From: Sedimenticola hydrogenitrophicus
Lineage (GTDB): Bacteria; Pseudomonadota; Gammaproteobacteria; Chromatiales; Chromatiaceae
Length of the DNA stretch: 35,182 nucleotides
Assembly: GCF_025175675.1 (NCBI RefSeq)
Contig: NZ_JANIOA010000044.1
Coordinates: forward strand, 1-35,182
Reading direction: 5' to 3'
The notes under the pieces were generated by a model that did no database searches, had not been told where the DNA came from, and was given only the letters and a program-made list of their open reading frames with translations. Of this stretch, positions 24,313 to 31,204 are shown in pieces. The position numbers and the translations under genes were made by a program. Numbering within the stretch: position 1 is the first letter of the stretch; each line of letters opens with the position of its first letter.

Positions 24313-24908
24313 CCACTGCTGTAGAACAGAAAATCACCCACGAGGTGCGTCTGCACGGGCGCGGTGGCCAGGGCGCGGTGCTCGCCTCCAAGATCCTCGC
24401 CAAGGCCCTGGTGTTGAGCGGACAACACGTCACCGCCATCCCCTCGTTCGGCTTCGAACGGCGCGGCGCACCGGTGGCCGCCTTCATGCGCTATTCCAAC
24501 CGGCCGATCCGCGCGGTGACCAATATCTACGCCCCCGATTACATCATCTGTATCGATCCGAGCATCCCCAAGGCGGTGGATATCTTTGCCGGGGTGCAGC
24601 CCGACAGCACCCTGATCCAGGCCACGCGCAACTCGGCCGAGTCCCTGAACTGCCCGGCAGCCGTCACCCGGGTGGTGTTGTGCGATGCCATCGCCATCGG
24701 CATGGAGGTGTTCCGGCGTCCCATCACCAACACCATCATGCTCGGCGCCTTCGCCAAGGCCACCGGCATCGTCACCCTGGATGGGCTGCGCGCCGGCCTG
24801 GAGTCGGCCAACTTCCGCGACGCCGGCCTGGAGCAGAACCTGATCGCGGTGGAGCGCGGCTTCAACGAATCGATCGTCAAACAGCGGCAGGGAGATACCT
24901 GGGTATGA
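24309..24908 (+). CDS. padE: Phenylglyoxylate dehydrogenase, gamma subunit
   Basis: This 199-residue gamma-type subunit of a 2-oxoacid:acceptor oxidoreductase begins with VRLHGRGGQGAVLASKILA and has SFGFERRGAPVAAFMRYS, both family hallmarks. With PadF, G, H and I it forms the enzyme that oxidatively decarboxylates phenylglyoxylate to benzoyl-CoA and CO2. The frame is open to 24177, but the ATG at 24309 overlaps the padD stop and gives the expected length. It ends in an ATGA overlap with padF. Confidence 0.9.
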   Translation: MTTAVEQKITHEVRLHGRGGQGAVLASKILAKALVLSGQHVTAIPSFGFERRGAPVAAFMRYSNRPIRAVTNIYAPDYIICIDPSIPKAVDIFAGVQPDSTLIQATRNSAESLNCPAAVTRVVLCDAIAIGMEVFRRPITNTIMLGAFAKATGIVTLDGLRAGLESANFRDAGLEQNLIAVERGFNESIVKQRQGDTWV

Positions 24909-25198
24909 GCAAGATGAGAGCCCATCCGCGGCCGGACATGAGCCAGGTGCCGGACGACCTCTGCCCGGTCGCCATCATCGAAAACGGCATGCTGCCGGGT
25001 GACTGGCGCGCCGAGCGGCCGGTGGTGGACCGCGCCAAGTGCGTCAAGTGCGCCGTCTGCTGGATCTTCTGCCCGGTGCAGTGCATCGTCGAGAAGCCGG
25101 CCTGGTTCGACGTCAACTACGACACCTGCAAGGGCTGCGGCATCTGCGCCGTCGAGTGCCCGCACAACGCCATCCGGATGATCGAGGAGGTCAAATAA
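24905..25198 (+). CDS. padF: Phenylglyoxylate dehydrogenase, delta (ferredoxin) subunit
   Basis: This 97-residue subunit has two classical [4Fe-4S] motifs, C46-x2-C49-x2-C52-x3-C56-P and C75-x2-C78-x2-C81-x3-C85-P. It corresponds to the delta subunit of 2-oxoacid:ferredoxin oxidoreductases. Its N-terminal arm includes GDWRAERPVVD, usual in this family. The start overlaps padE by 4 bp and the TAA overlaps the padG ATG by one base. Confidence 0.9.
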   Translation: MSKMRAHPRPDMSQVPDDLCPVAIIENGMLPGDWRAERPVVDRAKCVKCAVCWIFCPVQCIVEKPAWFDVNYDTCKGCGICAVECPHNAIRMIEEVK

Positions 25199-26436
25199 TG
25201 GCCACGCCCGCCCTGAAGCTGAAACACCCCGGCTGCGCCCAGTCCATCGTCTGCGACGGCAACGAGGCGGCCGCCTGGGCGGTCGCCCTGGCCCGTCCCG
25301 ATGTGGTGGCGGTCTATCCGATCACCCCCCAGTCCTCGCTGGTGGAGTACGTCTCCCAGTTCATCGCCGACGGCAAGATCGAGGCGGAACTGATGAACGT
25401 GGAGGGCGAGCACAGCGTGCTCTCCGCGCTGCACGGCGCCGCCCTGGCGGGCGGCCGCACCTACACCGCCACCTGCGGTCCCGGCCTCGCCTTCATGTTC
25501 GAACCCTACTGGCGCACGCCCGGCATGCGCCTGCCCATCGTCGCCTCGCTGGTGACCCGCGACGGCATCACCCCGCAGTGCGTCTGGGGCGGCCAGCAGG
25601 ACGCCATGACCATGAAGGAGACCGGCTGGATCCAGATCTATTGCGAGACCGTGCAGGAGGTGCTGGACACCACCGTGATGGCCTACCGCATCGCCGAGCA
25701 CCACGACGTGATGCTGCCGGTGAACATCTGCCACGACGGCAACTACCTCTCCTACGGCGTCACCCAGGTGGAGGTGCCGGAGCAGTCGGCGGTGGACGAC
25801 TACCTGGGGGAGAAGAACATCAACTGGCACGTGGCCCTCGACCCGCTGCGGCCGATGGCGGTGGACCCCCTCACCGGCGGCGCCGGCGGTCCCGGACCGG
25901 CCAAGTTCGTCGCCTACCGCAAGGGGCTGTGCCAGGGCATGCAGAACGCCCTCGGCGTGATCGAGCAGGCACATGCCGACTGGGCCGACATCTTCGGCCG
26001 CGACTACGCGCCGCTGGTGGAGGAGTACCGGCTGGACGACGCCGACTACGCCCTGGTCACCATCGGTTCCATGACCGGCGCCGCCAAGGATGCGGTGGAC
26101 AGCGCCCGCGAGCGGGGCCGGAAGGTCGGCCTGATCAAGATCAAGACCTTCCGTCCGTTCCCCGTGGCCGCCATGACCCGGGCGCTGAGAAAGGTCCGGG
26201 CGGTCGGCGTGGTGGATCGCTCGGTGCACTACGGCTGGGACTGCGGCCCCCTCTACCAGGAGGTGTTGAGCTGTCTCTACCGCGCCGGCCAGCCGATTGC
26301 CGCCGGCTCCTTCATCGGCGGCCTGGCCGGCGCCGATCTGACCGAGGGTCACTTTGCCCGCGCCATCGAGCGCACCGCGCAGCTGCTGGCCGGTGACGAA
26401 TTCGACAGTCCGGTATGGCTGAACGAGCATGATTGA
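25198..26436 (+). CDS. padG: Phenylglyoxylate dehydrogenase, alpha subunit
   Basis: This 412-residue alpha subunit of the pyruvate:ferredoxin oxidoreductase type has VAVYPITPQSSLVEYVSQF at about residue 37, the domain-I motif NVEGEHSVLSALHGAALAGG and TATCGPGLAFMFEPYW. The C-terminal domain includes SMTGAAKDAVDSARERG. Length fits PadG of phenylglyoxylate:NAD oxidoreductase (about 45 kDa). The frame is open to 25039 inside padF, but the ATG at 25198 overlaps the padF stop and gives the proper N-terminus. The substrate is inferred from the pad context; pyruvate or other 2-oxoacids are alternatives. Confidence 0.9.
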   Translation: MATPALKLKHPGCAQSIVCDGNEAAAWAVALARPDVVAVYPITPQSSLVEYVSQFIADGKIEAELMNVEGEHSVLSALHGAALAGGRTYTATCGPGLAFMFEPYWRTPGMRLPIVASLVTRDGITPQCVWGGQQDAMTMKETGWIQIYCETVQEVLDTTVMAYRIAEHHDVMLPVNICHDGNYLSYGVTQVEVPEQSAVDDYLGEKNINWHVALDPLRPMAVDPLTGGAGGPGPAKFVAYRKGLCQGMQNALGVIEQAHADWADIFGRDYAPLVEEYRLDDADYALVTIGSMTGAAKDAVDSARERGRKVGLIKIKTFRPFPVAAMTRALRKVRAVGVVDRSVHYGWDCGPLYQEVLSCLYRAGQPIAAGSFIGGLAGADLTEGHFARAIERTAQLLAGDEFDSPVWLNEHD

Positions 26437-26446
26437 GGAGCGCCCG

Positions 26447-27700
26447 ATGAACACGACCCACTATCTCGTCGCCGGCGCCAGCCATGCCGGCCTGGAAGCG
26501 GTGCACCGCATCCGCCTGGTGGATGGGACCTCCCCCATCACCCTGGTGACCCGCGATGCCCATGCGCCCTACTCGCCCACCATCCTGCCCTACGTGGTGT
26601 CGGGACAGAGCGCCCCGGAGCGGGTGGTGCTGCGTCCGGCGGACTATTTCCTACAGCACAATATCACCCTGATCAGCGACAACGAACTGGTGTCGATCGA
26701 CGAGACCGGCAAACAGGTCACGCTCAAGTCGGGCGACCGCTGGCAGTACGCAAAACTGCTGCTGGCCACCGGGGCCGATCCGATCATCCCGCCGATCCCC
26801 GGACTCAGCGAGACCCCGTTCCATGTGCTGCGCACCATGCAGCACGCCATCGACCTGCGCGACCACGCCGGCAAGGCGAAGCGTGCCGTGGTGCTGGGCG
26901 CCGGCCTGATCGGCATGCACGGCGCCGAGAACCTGCGTCATGCCGGACTGGATGTCACCATCGTGGAGATGTGCGACCAGGTACTGCCGGGCTATTTCGA
27001 TGCGCGCGCCGCGGCGCTGATCGAGCACGCCTTCAATGCCAACGGCATCCGTATGCTGATGGGCAGCCGGGTGGTGCGGGTGGAGCCGTTGGGCGACGGC
27101 TGCCGGATCACCCTGGAGAACGGCGACAGCCTGGAGGCTGATCTCTTGCTGGTCGCCACCGGCGTGAAACCGCAACTGGATTACCTCAAAGGCACCTCGG
27201 TGCAGGTGGACCAGGGCATCCTGGTGGACCGCCGGATGCGCACCGACGCGCCGCATATCTGGGCCGCCGGCGACGTCGCCCAGGCCGCCGATTTCTACGG
27301 CGAGGAGAAGGTGATGATGGGCATCCTGCCGGACGCCGTCACCCAGGGCGCCGTGGCCGCCATGGATATGACCGAAGACCACGCCCTGAAACCCTATATC
27401 GGCGGCGTGCCGATCAATACCTACACCTTCTTCGGCCAGCAGGCGATCTCGGTCGGCCAGAGTCTGGCCGACGCATCGCTGGAAGAGCTGACCCGGGTGG
27501 ATGAGGAAAACGGCCGCTATCTGAAGATCCTGCTCAGGGAGAACCGGCTGCAGGGTATCTCCAGTATCAACCAGGAGATGGATGCCGGCATCATGTGGCA
27601 GCTGATCCTGCGCAAGGTCGATCTCACCCCGGTAAAAGACGCCTTTATCGCCCGGCCGCTGGAGACCGGCCGCGCTCTCATGTCCAGCACCTGGCGATAA
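26447..27700 (+). CDS. padH: Phenylglyoxylate dehydrogenase, FAD-dependent NAD(P)H oxidoreductase subunit
   Basis: This 417-residue flavoprotein has two dinucleotide-binding motifs, VAGASHAGLEAV near the N-terminus (FAD) and VVLGAGLIGMHGAENL at about residues 150-165 (NAD). It also has the ATGVKPQLDYL and WAAGDVAQAADF blocks of pyridine nucleotide-disulfide oxidoreductases, without a redox-active CxxxxC pair. In the Azoarcus enzyme this subunit lets phenylglyoxylate oxidation reduce NAD. An ATG at 26429 would overlap padG; the ATG at 26447 has GAGGAG six bases upstream and is preferred. Confidence 0.87.
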   Translation: MNTTHYLVAGASHAGLEAVHRIRLVDGTSPITLVTRDAHAPYSPTILPYVVSGQSAPERVVLRPADYFLQHNITLISDNELVSIDETGKQVTLKSGDRWQYAKLLLATGADPIIPPIPGLSETPFHVLRTMQHAIDLRDHAGKAKRAVVLGAGLIGMHGAENLRHAGLDVTIVEMCDQVLPGYFDARAAALIEHAFNANGIRMLMGSRVVRVEPLGDGCRITLENGDSLEADLLLVATGVKPQLDYLKGTSVQVDQGILVDRRMRTDAPHIWAAGDVAQAADFYGEEKVMMGILPDAVTQGAVAAMDMTEDHALKPYIGGVPINTYTFFGQQAISVGQSLADASLEELTRVDEENGRYLKILLRENRLQGISSINQEMDAGIMWQLILRKVDLTPVKDAFIARPLETGRALMSSTWR

Positions 27701-27715
27701 CGGGAGAACAGATTA

Positions 27716-29047
27716 ATGACCGCCTATAACACCATCGCCTTCGATCCGTCACGCTGCGAGCTGTGCAATGACTGTGATGCCTGCATCACCGCCTGCGCCC
27801 AGGTTAAGTCGGGCAGCGACGACCCGCTGCACTCGCGCATCAAGATCGTCGCCGGCTTCAACGGTAACCCTCCGGAACTGGCGCTGTGCCGCCAGTGCGG
27901 CGACCCGGAGTGCGTCAAGAGCTGCCCCTCCACCGCGCTGACCAAAAACCCGGATACCGGCCTGATCGACTGGGAGAAAAGCCTCTGCGTCGACTGCCTG
28001 CTCTGTACCGTCGGCTGCAGCTACGGCGGCATCACCTACAATGCGACACTGCAGCATGTCGCCAAGTGCGACCTGTGCGACGGCGACCCGGCCTGTGTCA
28101 AGGCGTGCCCGAGCGGGGCGCTCAGTTACATCACCTCGGCCAGCATCTTCAACGAGCAACACGAACGCGAGGATCTGTTCGTGCCCGGGCTCTCCGCCTG
28201 TCAGGGCTGCAACTCCGAGATGATCATGCGCCACTCGCTGCGCAAGGTGGGCCCGGATACCGTCCTGGCCACCCCGCCCGGCTGCATACCCGGCATGGGC
28301 TCGGTTGGTTTCAATGGCACCACCGGCACCAAGGTCCCGGTGTTCCATCCGCTGCTGACCAATACCGCCTCGATGCTGGCCGGTCTGAAGAAACAGTACA
28401 ACCGCATGGGCCGCAACGTCACCGCCATGGCGTTGGCCGGCGATGGCGGCGCCGGCGATGTGGGCTTCCAGTCGCTCTCCGGCGCGGCGGAACGCAATGA
28501 CCAGATCCTGTTTATCTGTGTTGACAACGAAGGCTACATGAACACCGGCATGCAGGCGTCCGGCAGCACTTCCTACGGCTCCTGGACCACCACCACGCCG
28601 GTCGGCAGCGAAATGAAAGGCAAGCGTACCAGCCAGAAAAACCTGGCCATGATCATGATGAACCACAACTGCGAGTATGTGGCCACCGCCTCCACCGCTT
28701 TCGTGGAGGACTATTATGAAAAACTGGACAAGGCGCTGGCCGCCTCCGAGCGCGGCTTCGCCTATCTGCACATCTACTCGCCCTGCCCCACCGGCTGGCG
28801 CTTCCCCTCGTCGCAGACTATCGAGGTGTGCCGCAAGGGCGTGGAGACCAACTTTGCTCCCTTGTGGGAGTATGAACGGGGCGGTGACCTGCACTTCACC
28901 CACCCCATCGACAACCCCCTGCCGGTAGAGGCCTACCTGAACCTGAGTGGCAAGTACCGCCATGTCAATGAGGAGCAGCTGGCTTGCATCCAGCAGCAAG
29001 TCAATGAGCGGGTAAGGACCCTCAAACGCTATGCCGGACTTAATTAG
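27716..29047 (+). CDS. padI: Phenylglyoxylate dehydrogenase, beta subunit fused to ferredoxin domain
   Basis: This 443-residue protein has two parts. Residues 1-140 form a cysteine-rich HydN-like domain with several cluster motifs: CELCNDCDACITAC at 14-27, then CRQCGDPECVKSCP, CVDCLLCTVGC and CDLCDGDPACVKACP. From about residue 155 it is a thiamine diphosphate beta subunit with CQGCNSEMIMRHSLRKVGPD, LAGDGGAGDVGFQSLSGA and VDNEGYMNTGMQASGSTS. The fused ferredoxin domain is the mark of PadI against ordinary PorB or KorB, and would link the thiamine site to PadH. It follows padH by 15 bp and closes the tightly packed operon. Confidence 0.9.
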   Translation: MTAYNTIAFDPSRCELCNDCDACITACAQVKSGSDDPLHSRIKIVAGFNGNPPELALCRQCGDPECVKSCPSTALTKNPDTGLIDWEKSLCVDCLLCTVGCSYGGITYNATLQHVAKCDLCDGDPACVKACPSGALSYITSASIFNEQHEREDLFVPGLSACQGCNSEMIMRHSLRKVGPDTVLATPPGCIPGMGSVGFNGTTGTKVPVFHPLLTNTASMLAGLKKQYNRMGRNVTAMALAGDGGAGDVGFQSLSGAAERNDQILFICVDNEGYMNTGMQASGSTSYGSWTTTTPVGSEMKGKRTSQKNLAMIMMNHNCEYVATASTAFVEDYYEKLDKALAASERGFAYLHIYSPCPTGWRFPSSQTIEVCRKGVETNFAPLWEYERGGDLHFTHPIDNPLPVEAYLNLSGKYRHVNEEQLACIQQQVNERVRTLKRYAGLN

Positions 29048-29051
29048 AGAC

Positions 29052-29195
29052 AAGGTGTCGGAGTCAAATTTATCCCAAGCTAAGGTGTCGGAGTCAGATT
29101 CATCCATCGCTATGGGTTGCGCTATACCCTATCGAGGAATCTGACTCCGACACCTGATCGAGTTTACCCTGTCGAAGAATTTGACTCCGACACCT
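29052..29195. repeat. GGTGTCGGAGTC palindrome, two nested copies
   Basis: The outer arms AAGGTGTCGGAGTCAAATTT (from 29052) and AATTTGACTCCGACACCT (to 29195) enclose an inner pair: AAGGTGTCGGAGTCAGATTC (from 29082) and GAATCTGACTCCGACACCT (to 29155). The inner arms differ from the outer by G instead of A and C instead of T at several places, yet stay fully complementary. One element seems to sit inside another. Further copies are at 30545-30619 and 30902-30976. Confidence 0.85.
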
Positions 29196-29229
29196 GATGA
29201 TGAAAACAAATATAGAGGAGTGTGACACC

Positions 29230-30540
29230 ATGTCGAATACTGGTGCCGATAATTACTATTATGATGCCGAAGCCGAGTGCATGCCACGCGGGCAACTTTT
29301 GCAACTGCAGTTGCAGCGTCTGAAGACGCGCCTGCAGCACGCCTATGACAACGTACCGCACTACCGGGCGGTATTCGATGCCCAGGGGGTGAAACCGCAC
29401 GACCTGGAGCGCCTGGAGGATCTGGCCAAGTTTCCCTTCACGGTGAAGAACGATCTGCGCGACGCCTACCCGTTCAACATGTTCGCCGTGCCCCGGGAGC
29501 AGGTCTCGCGGCTGCACGCCTCCTCCGGCACCACCGGCAAGCCGACCGTGGTCGGCTACACCGAGGGCGACATCAACAACTGGGCCGACCTGATGGCGCG
29601 CAGCCTCTCCTGCGCCGGCGCCCGCCCCGGCGACATCGTGCACAACGCCTATGGCTACGGCCTGTTCACCGGCGGGCTGGGTGCCCACTATGGCGCCGAG
29701 CGGCTGAAGTGCACCGTCACCCCGATGTCCGGCGGCAACACCGAGAAGCAGATCGCGGTGATGAGCGACTTCGGCTCCCACGTGCTGCTCTCCACCCCCT
29801 CCTACGCCCTCAACATCGCCGAGGTAGCAAGAAATGAAGGGGTGGACCTGGCGGCCGGCCCGCTGCGTGTGGGCGTGTTCGGGGCCGAGCCCTGGAGCGA
29901 CGAGATCCGCGGCGAGCTGGAGAAGCAGCTCGGCATCAAGGCGATGGATATCTACGGCCTGTCCGAGATCATGGGCCCCGGCGTGGCCTGTGAATGCGCC
30001 GAGCAGAACGGCCTGCACGGCTGGGAGGATCACTTCCTGTTCGAAATCATCGATCCCGACACCCTGCAGCCGCTGCCCTACGGCGAGGCGGGCGAACTGG
30101 TGATCACCACCCTGACCAAGGAGGCGCTGCCGATCATCCGCTACCGCACCCATGACATCACCAAGCTCAGCGCAGAGCCCTGCGCCTGCGGCCGCTCCCA
30201 CGTACGCATCCTGCGGGTCACCGGGCGCAACGACGACATGATGATCATCCGCGGCGTCAACGTCTATCCGTCGCAGATCGAGTCGGTGCTGGTGGGCATC
30301 AACGGCGTCGCCCCCCACTACCAGTTGGTGATCCGGCGCGAAGGGATACTCGACACCCTGACCGTGGATATCGAGGCGGAGCCCGATTTCGGCGGCGACA
30401 AACAGGCGCTTGGCGCCGAGGTGAAGCACCACATCAAATCGCTGATCGGCGTCACCTGCACGGTCAACGTGCTGGAGACCGGCGCGGTGCCGCGTTCCCA
30501 GGGCAAGGCGGTGCGGGTACGCGATCTGCGCAAGAAGTGA
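29230..30540 (+). CDS. paaK: Phenylacetate-CoA ligase
   Basis: This 436-residue adenylate-forming enzyme is of the PaaK family. It turns phenylacetate, ATP and CoA into phenylacetyl-CoA, the substrate of PadBCD. The phosphate-binding loop is SSGTTGKPTVVGYT (S98 to K104). Other family blocks are YGYGLFTGGLGAHYGAERLK, YGLSEIMGPGVACEC, ITTLTKEALPIIRYRT and RNDDMMIIRGVNVYPSQIES. Benzoate-CoA ligases of the BadA/BzdA type are about 520 residues, so this is not one of them. The ATG at 29230 follows GAGGAG; an in-frame ATG at 29197 lies next to the repeat and lacks a ribosome site. Palindromic repeats flank it on both sides. Confidence 0.93.
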   Translation: MSNTGADNYYYDAEAECMPRGQLLQLQLQRLKTRLQHAYDNVPHYRAVFDAQGVKPHDLERLEDLAKFPFTVKNDLRDAYPFNMFAVPREQVSRLHASSGTTGKPTVVGYTEGDINNWADLMARSLSCAGARPGDIVHNAYGYGLFTGGLGAHYGAERLKCTVTPMSGGNTEKQIAVMSDFGSHVLLSTPSYALNIAEVARNEGVDLAAGPLRVGVFGAEPWSDEIRGELEKQLGIKAMDIYGLSEIMGPGVACECAEQNGLHGWEDHFLFEIIDPDTLQPLPYGEAGELVITTLTKEALPIIRYRTHDITKLSAEPCACGRSHVRILRVTGRNDDMMIIRGVNVYPSQIESVLVGINGVAPHYQLVIRREGILDTLTVDIEAEPDFGGDKQALGAEVKHHIKSLIGVTCTVNVLETGAVPRSQGKAVRVRDLRKK

Positions 30541-30544
30541 AGAC

Positions 30545-30619
30545 AAGGTGTCGGAGTCAAATTTATCGAATGCTTTCAGTTGCGAAGCACCATGTCGAAA
30601 AATTTGACTCCGACACCTG
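30545..30619. repeat. GGTGTCGGAGTC palindrome, copy 3
   Basis: AAGGTGTCGGAGTCAAATTT and AAATTTGACTCCGACACCT bracket a ~35 bp centre. It begins a few bases after the paaK stop and ends 25 bp before the small four-cysteine gene. It could end or stabilise the paaK transcript. Confidence 0.85.
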
Positions 30620-30643
30620 GAAGGAAAACGTGAGGAGATGATC

Positions 30644-30850
30644 GTGGGCTTTTGCAACGACTGCAGTCACTGGCGCTTCGAGCTGAACGTCACGCTGCGA
30701 AACGAACATGAACAGGATGGCTTCGGCCTCTGCGAGCTGTTCGAGCAGATGCGCGCCAACCCGTTGCGCGCCCTGGTGCGTAGCGATGACGAATTCGCCG
30801 AGATCCAGACCCGCGGCGAGTTCGGCTGCAGCCTGTTCGAGCAGAAGTAG
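30644..30850 (+). CDS. Small four-cysteine protein, unknown
   Basis: I do not recognise a named family. Starting at the GTG at 30644, which has AGGAG six bases upstream, it gives 68 residues; the ATG at 30638 abuts that AGGAG and is a poorer start. Four cysteines stand out: C4 and C7 in MGFCNDCSHW, C30 in FGLCELFEQ and C62 in GEFGCSLFEQK. The spacing suggests one metal site (zinc or iron, rubredoxin- or zinc-ribbon-like). It lies between paaK and the aldehyde oxidoreductase, with palindromic repeats on both sides. A role as a small electron carrier or maturation factor is only a guess. Confidence 0.6.
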   Translation: MGFCNDCSHWRFELNVTLRNEHEQDGFGLCELFEQMRANPLRALVRSDDEFAEIQTRGEFGCSLFEQK

Positions 30851-30901
30851 TGATTACCGCACGCGGCGTCCACGGCCCGCAGGCCGCTGGTCGGTAAAGC
30901 C

Positions 30902-30976
30902 AAGGTGTCGGAGTCAAATTTTTTCGGCAATGTGGGTCGCAATTGCATGTATTCGGTAAATTTGACTCCGACACCT
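30902..30976. repeat. GGTGTCGGAGTC palindrome, copy 4
   Basis: AAGGTGTCGGAGTCAAATTT and AAATTTGACTCCGACACCT are separated by ~37 bp unlike the centre of the other copies. It is in the gap 30851-31204, which holds no gene but also contains the palindromes at 31110-31138 and 31156-31186. Confidence 0.85.
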
Positions 30977-31109
30977 GATGAAAGAGTGAAGAAATATACA
31001 GGGCTGCCGGCAAAGGGAGCAACACAGGGAGTGGGCGTGACAGACAGCGGATGACTGGACACGCCCGACCCGCCTGCAACGACAGTGGCCGGTGCAGGAC
31101 AAAAAACAG

Positions 31110-31138
31110 GTAGGGTGGACAAGCGCAGCGCATCCACC
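31110..31138. repeat. Short palindrome GTAGGGTGGA...TCCACC
   Basis: This is an inverted copy of 5474-5503 in the leader of the aldehyde oxidoreductase gene. Confidence 0.6.
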
Positions 31139-31155
31139 GGAAAGATCATATCGGA

Positions 31156-31186
31156 GCAGGCGGTGTCGGAGCCGACACCCGCCTGC
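31156..31186 (+). promoter_or_regulatory. Hairpin in the leader of the aldehyde oxidoreductase gene
   Basis: GCAGGCGGTGTCGG and CCGACACCCGCCTGC pair almost perfectly (one bulged C) around two bases. The hairpin ends about 5 bp before the A-rich AAAAGGA ribosome-binding site of the gene at 31205. It has no T run, so it is not a typical terminator. It could affect translation or message stability, or be a compact relative of the GGTGTCGGAG repeats. Confidence 0.45.
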
Positions 31187-31204
31187 CGGACAAAAGGAAC
31201 CACT

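Noticed and set aside
29230-30540. Benzoate-CoA ligase as the identity of this ligase
   Set aside because: At 436 residues with PaaK family blocks it fits phenylacetate-CoA ligase; known benzoate-CoA ligases are about 520 residues.
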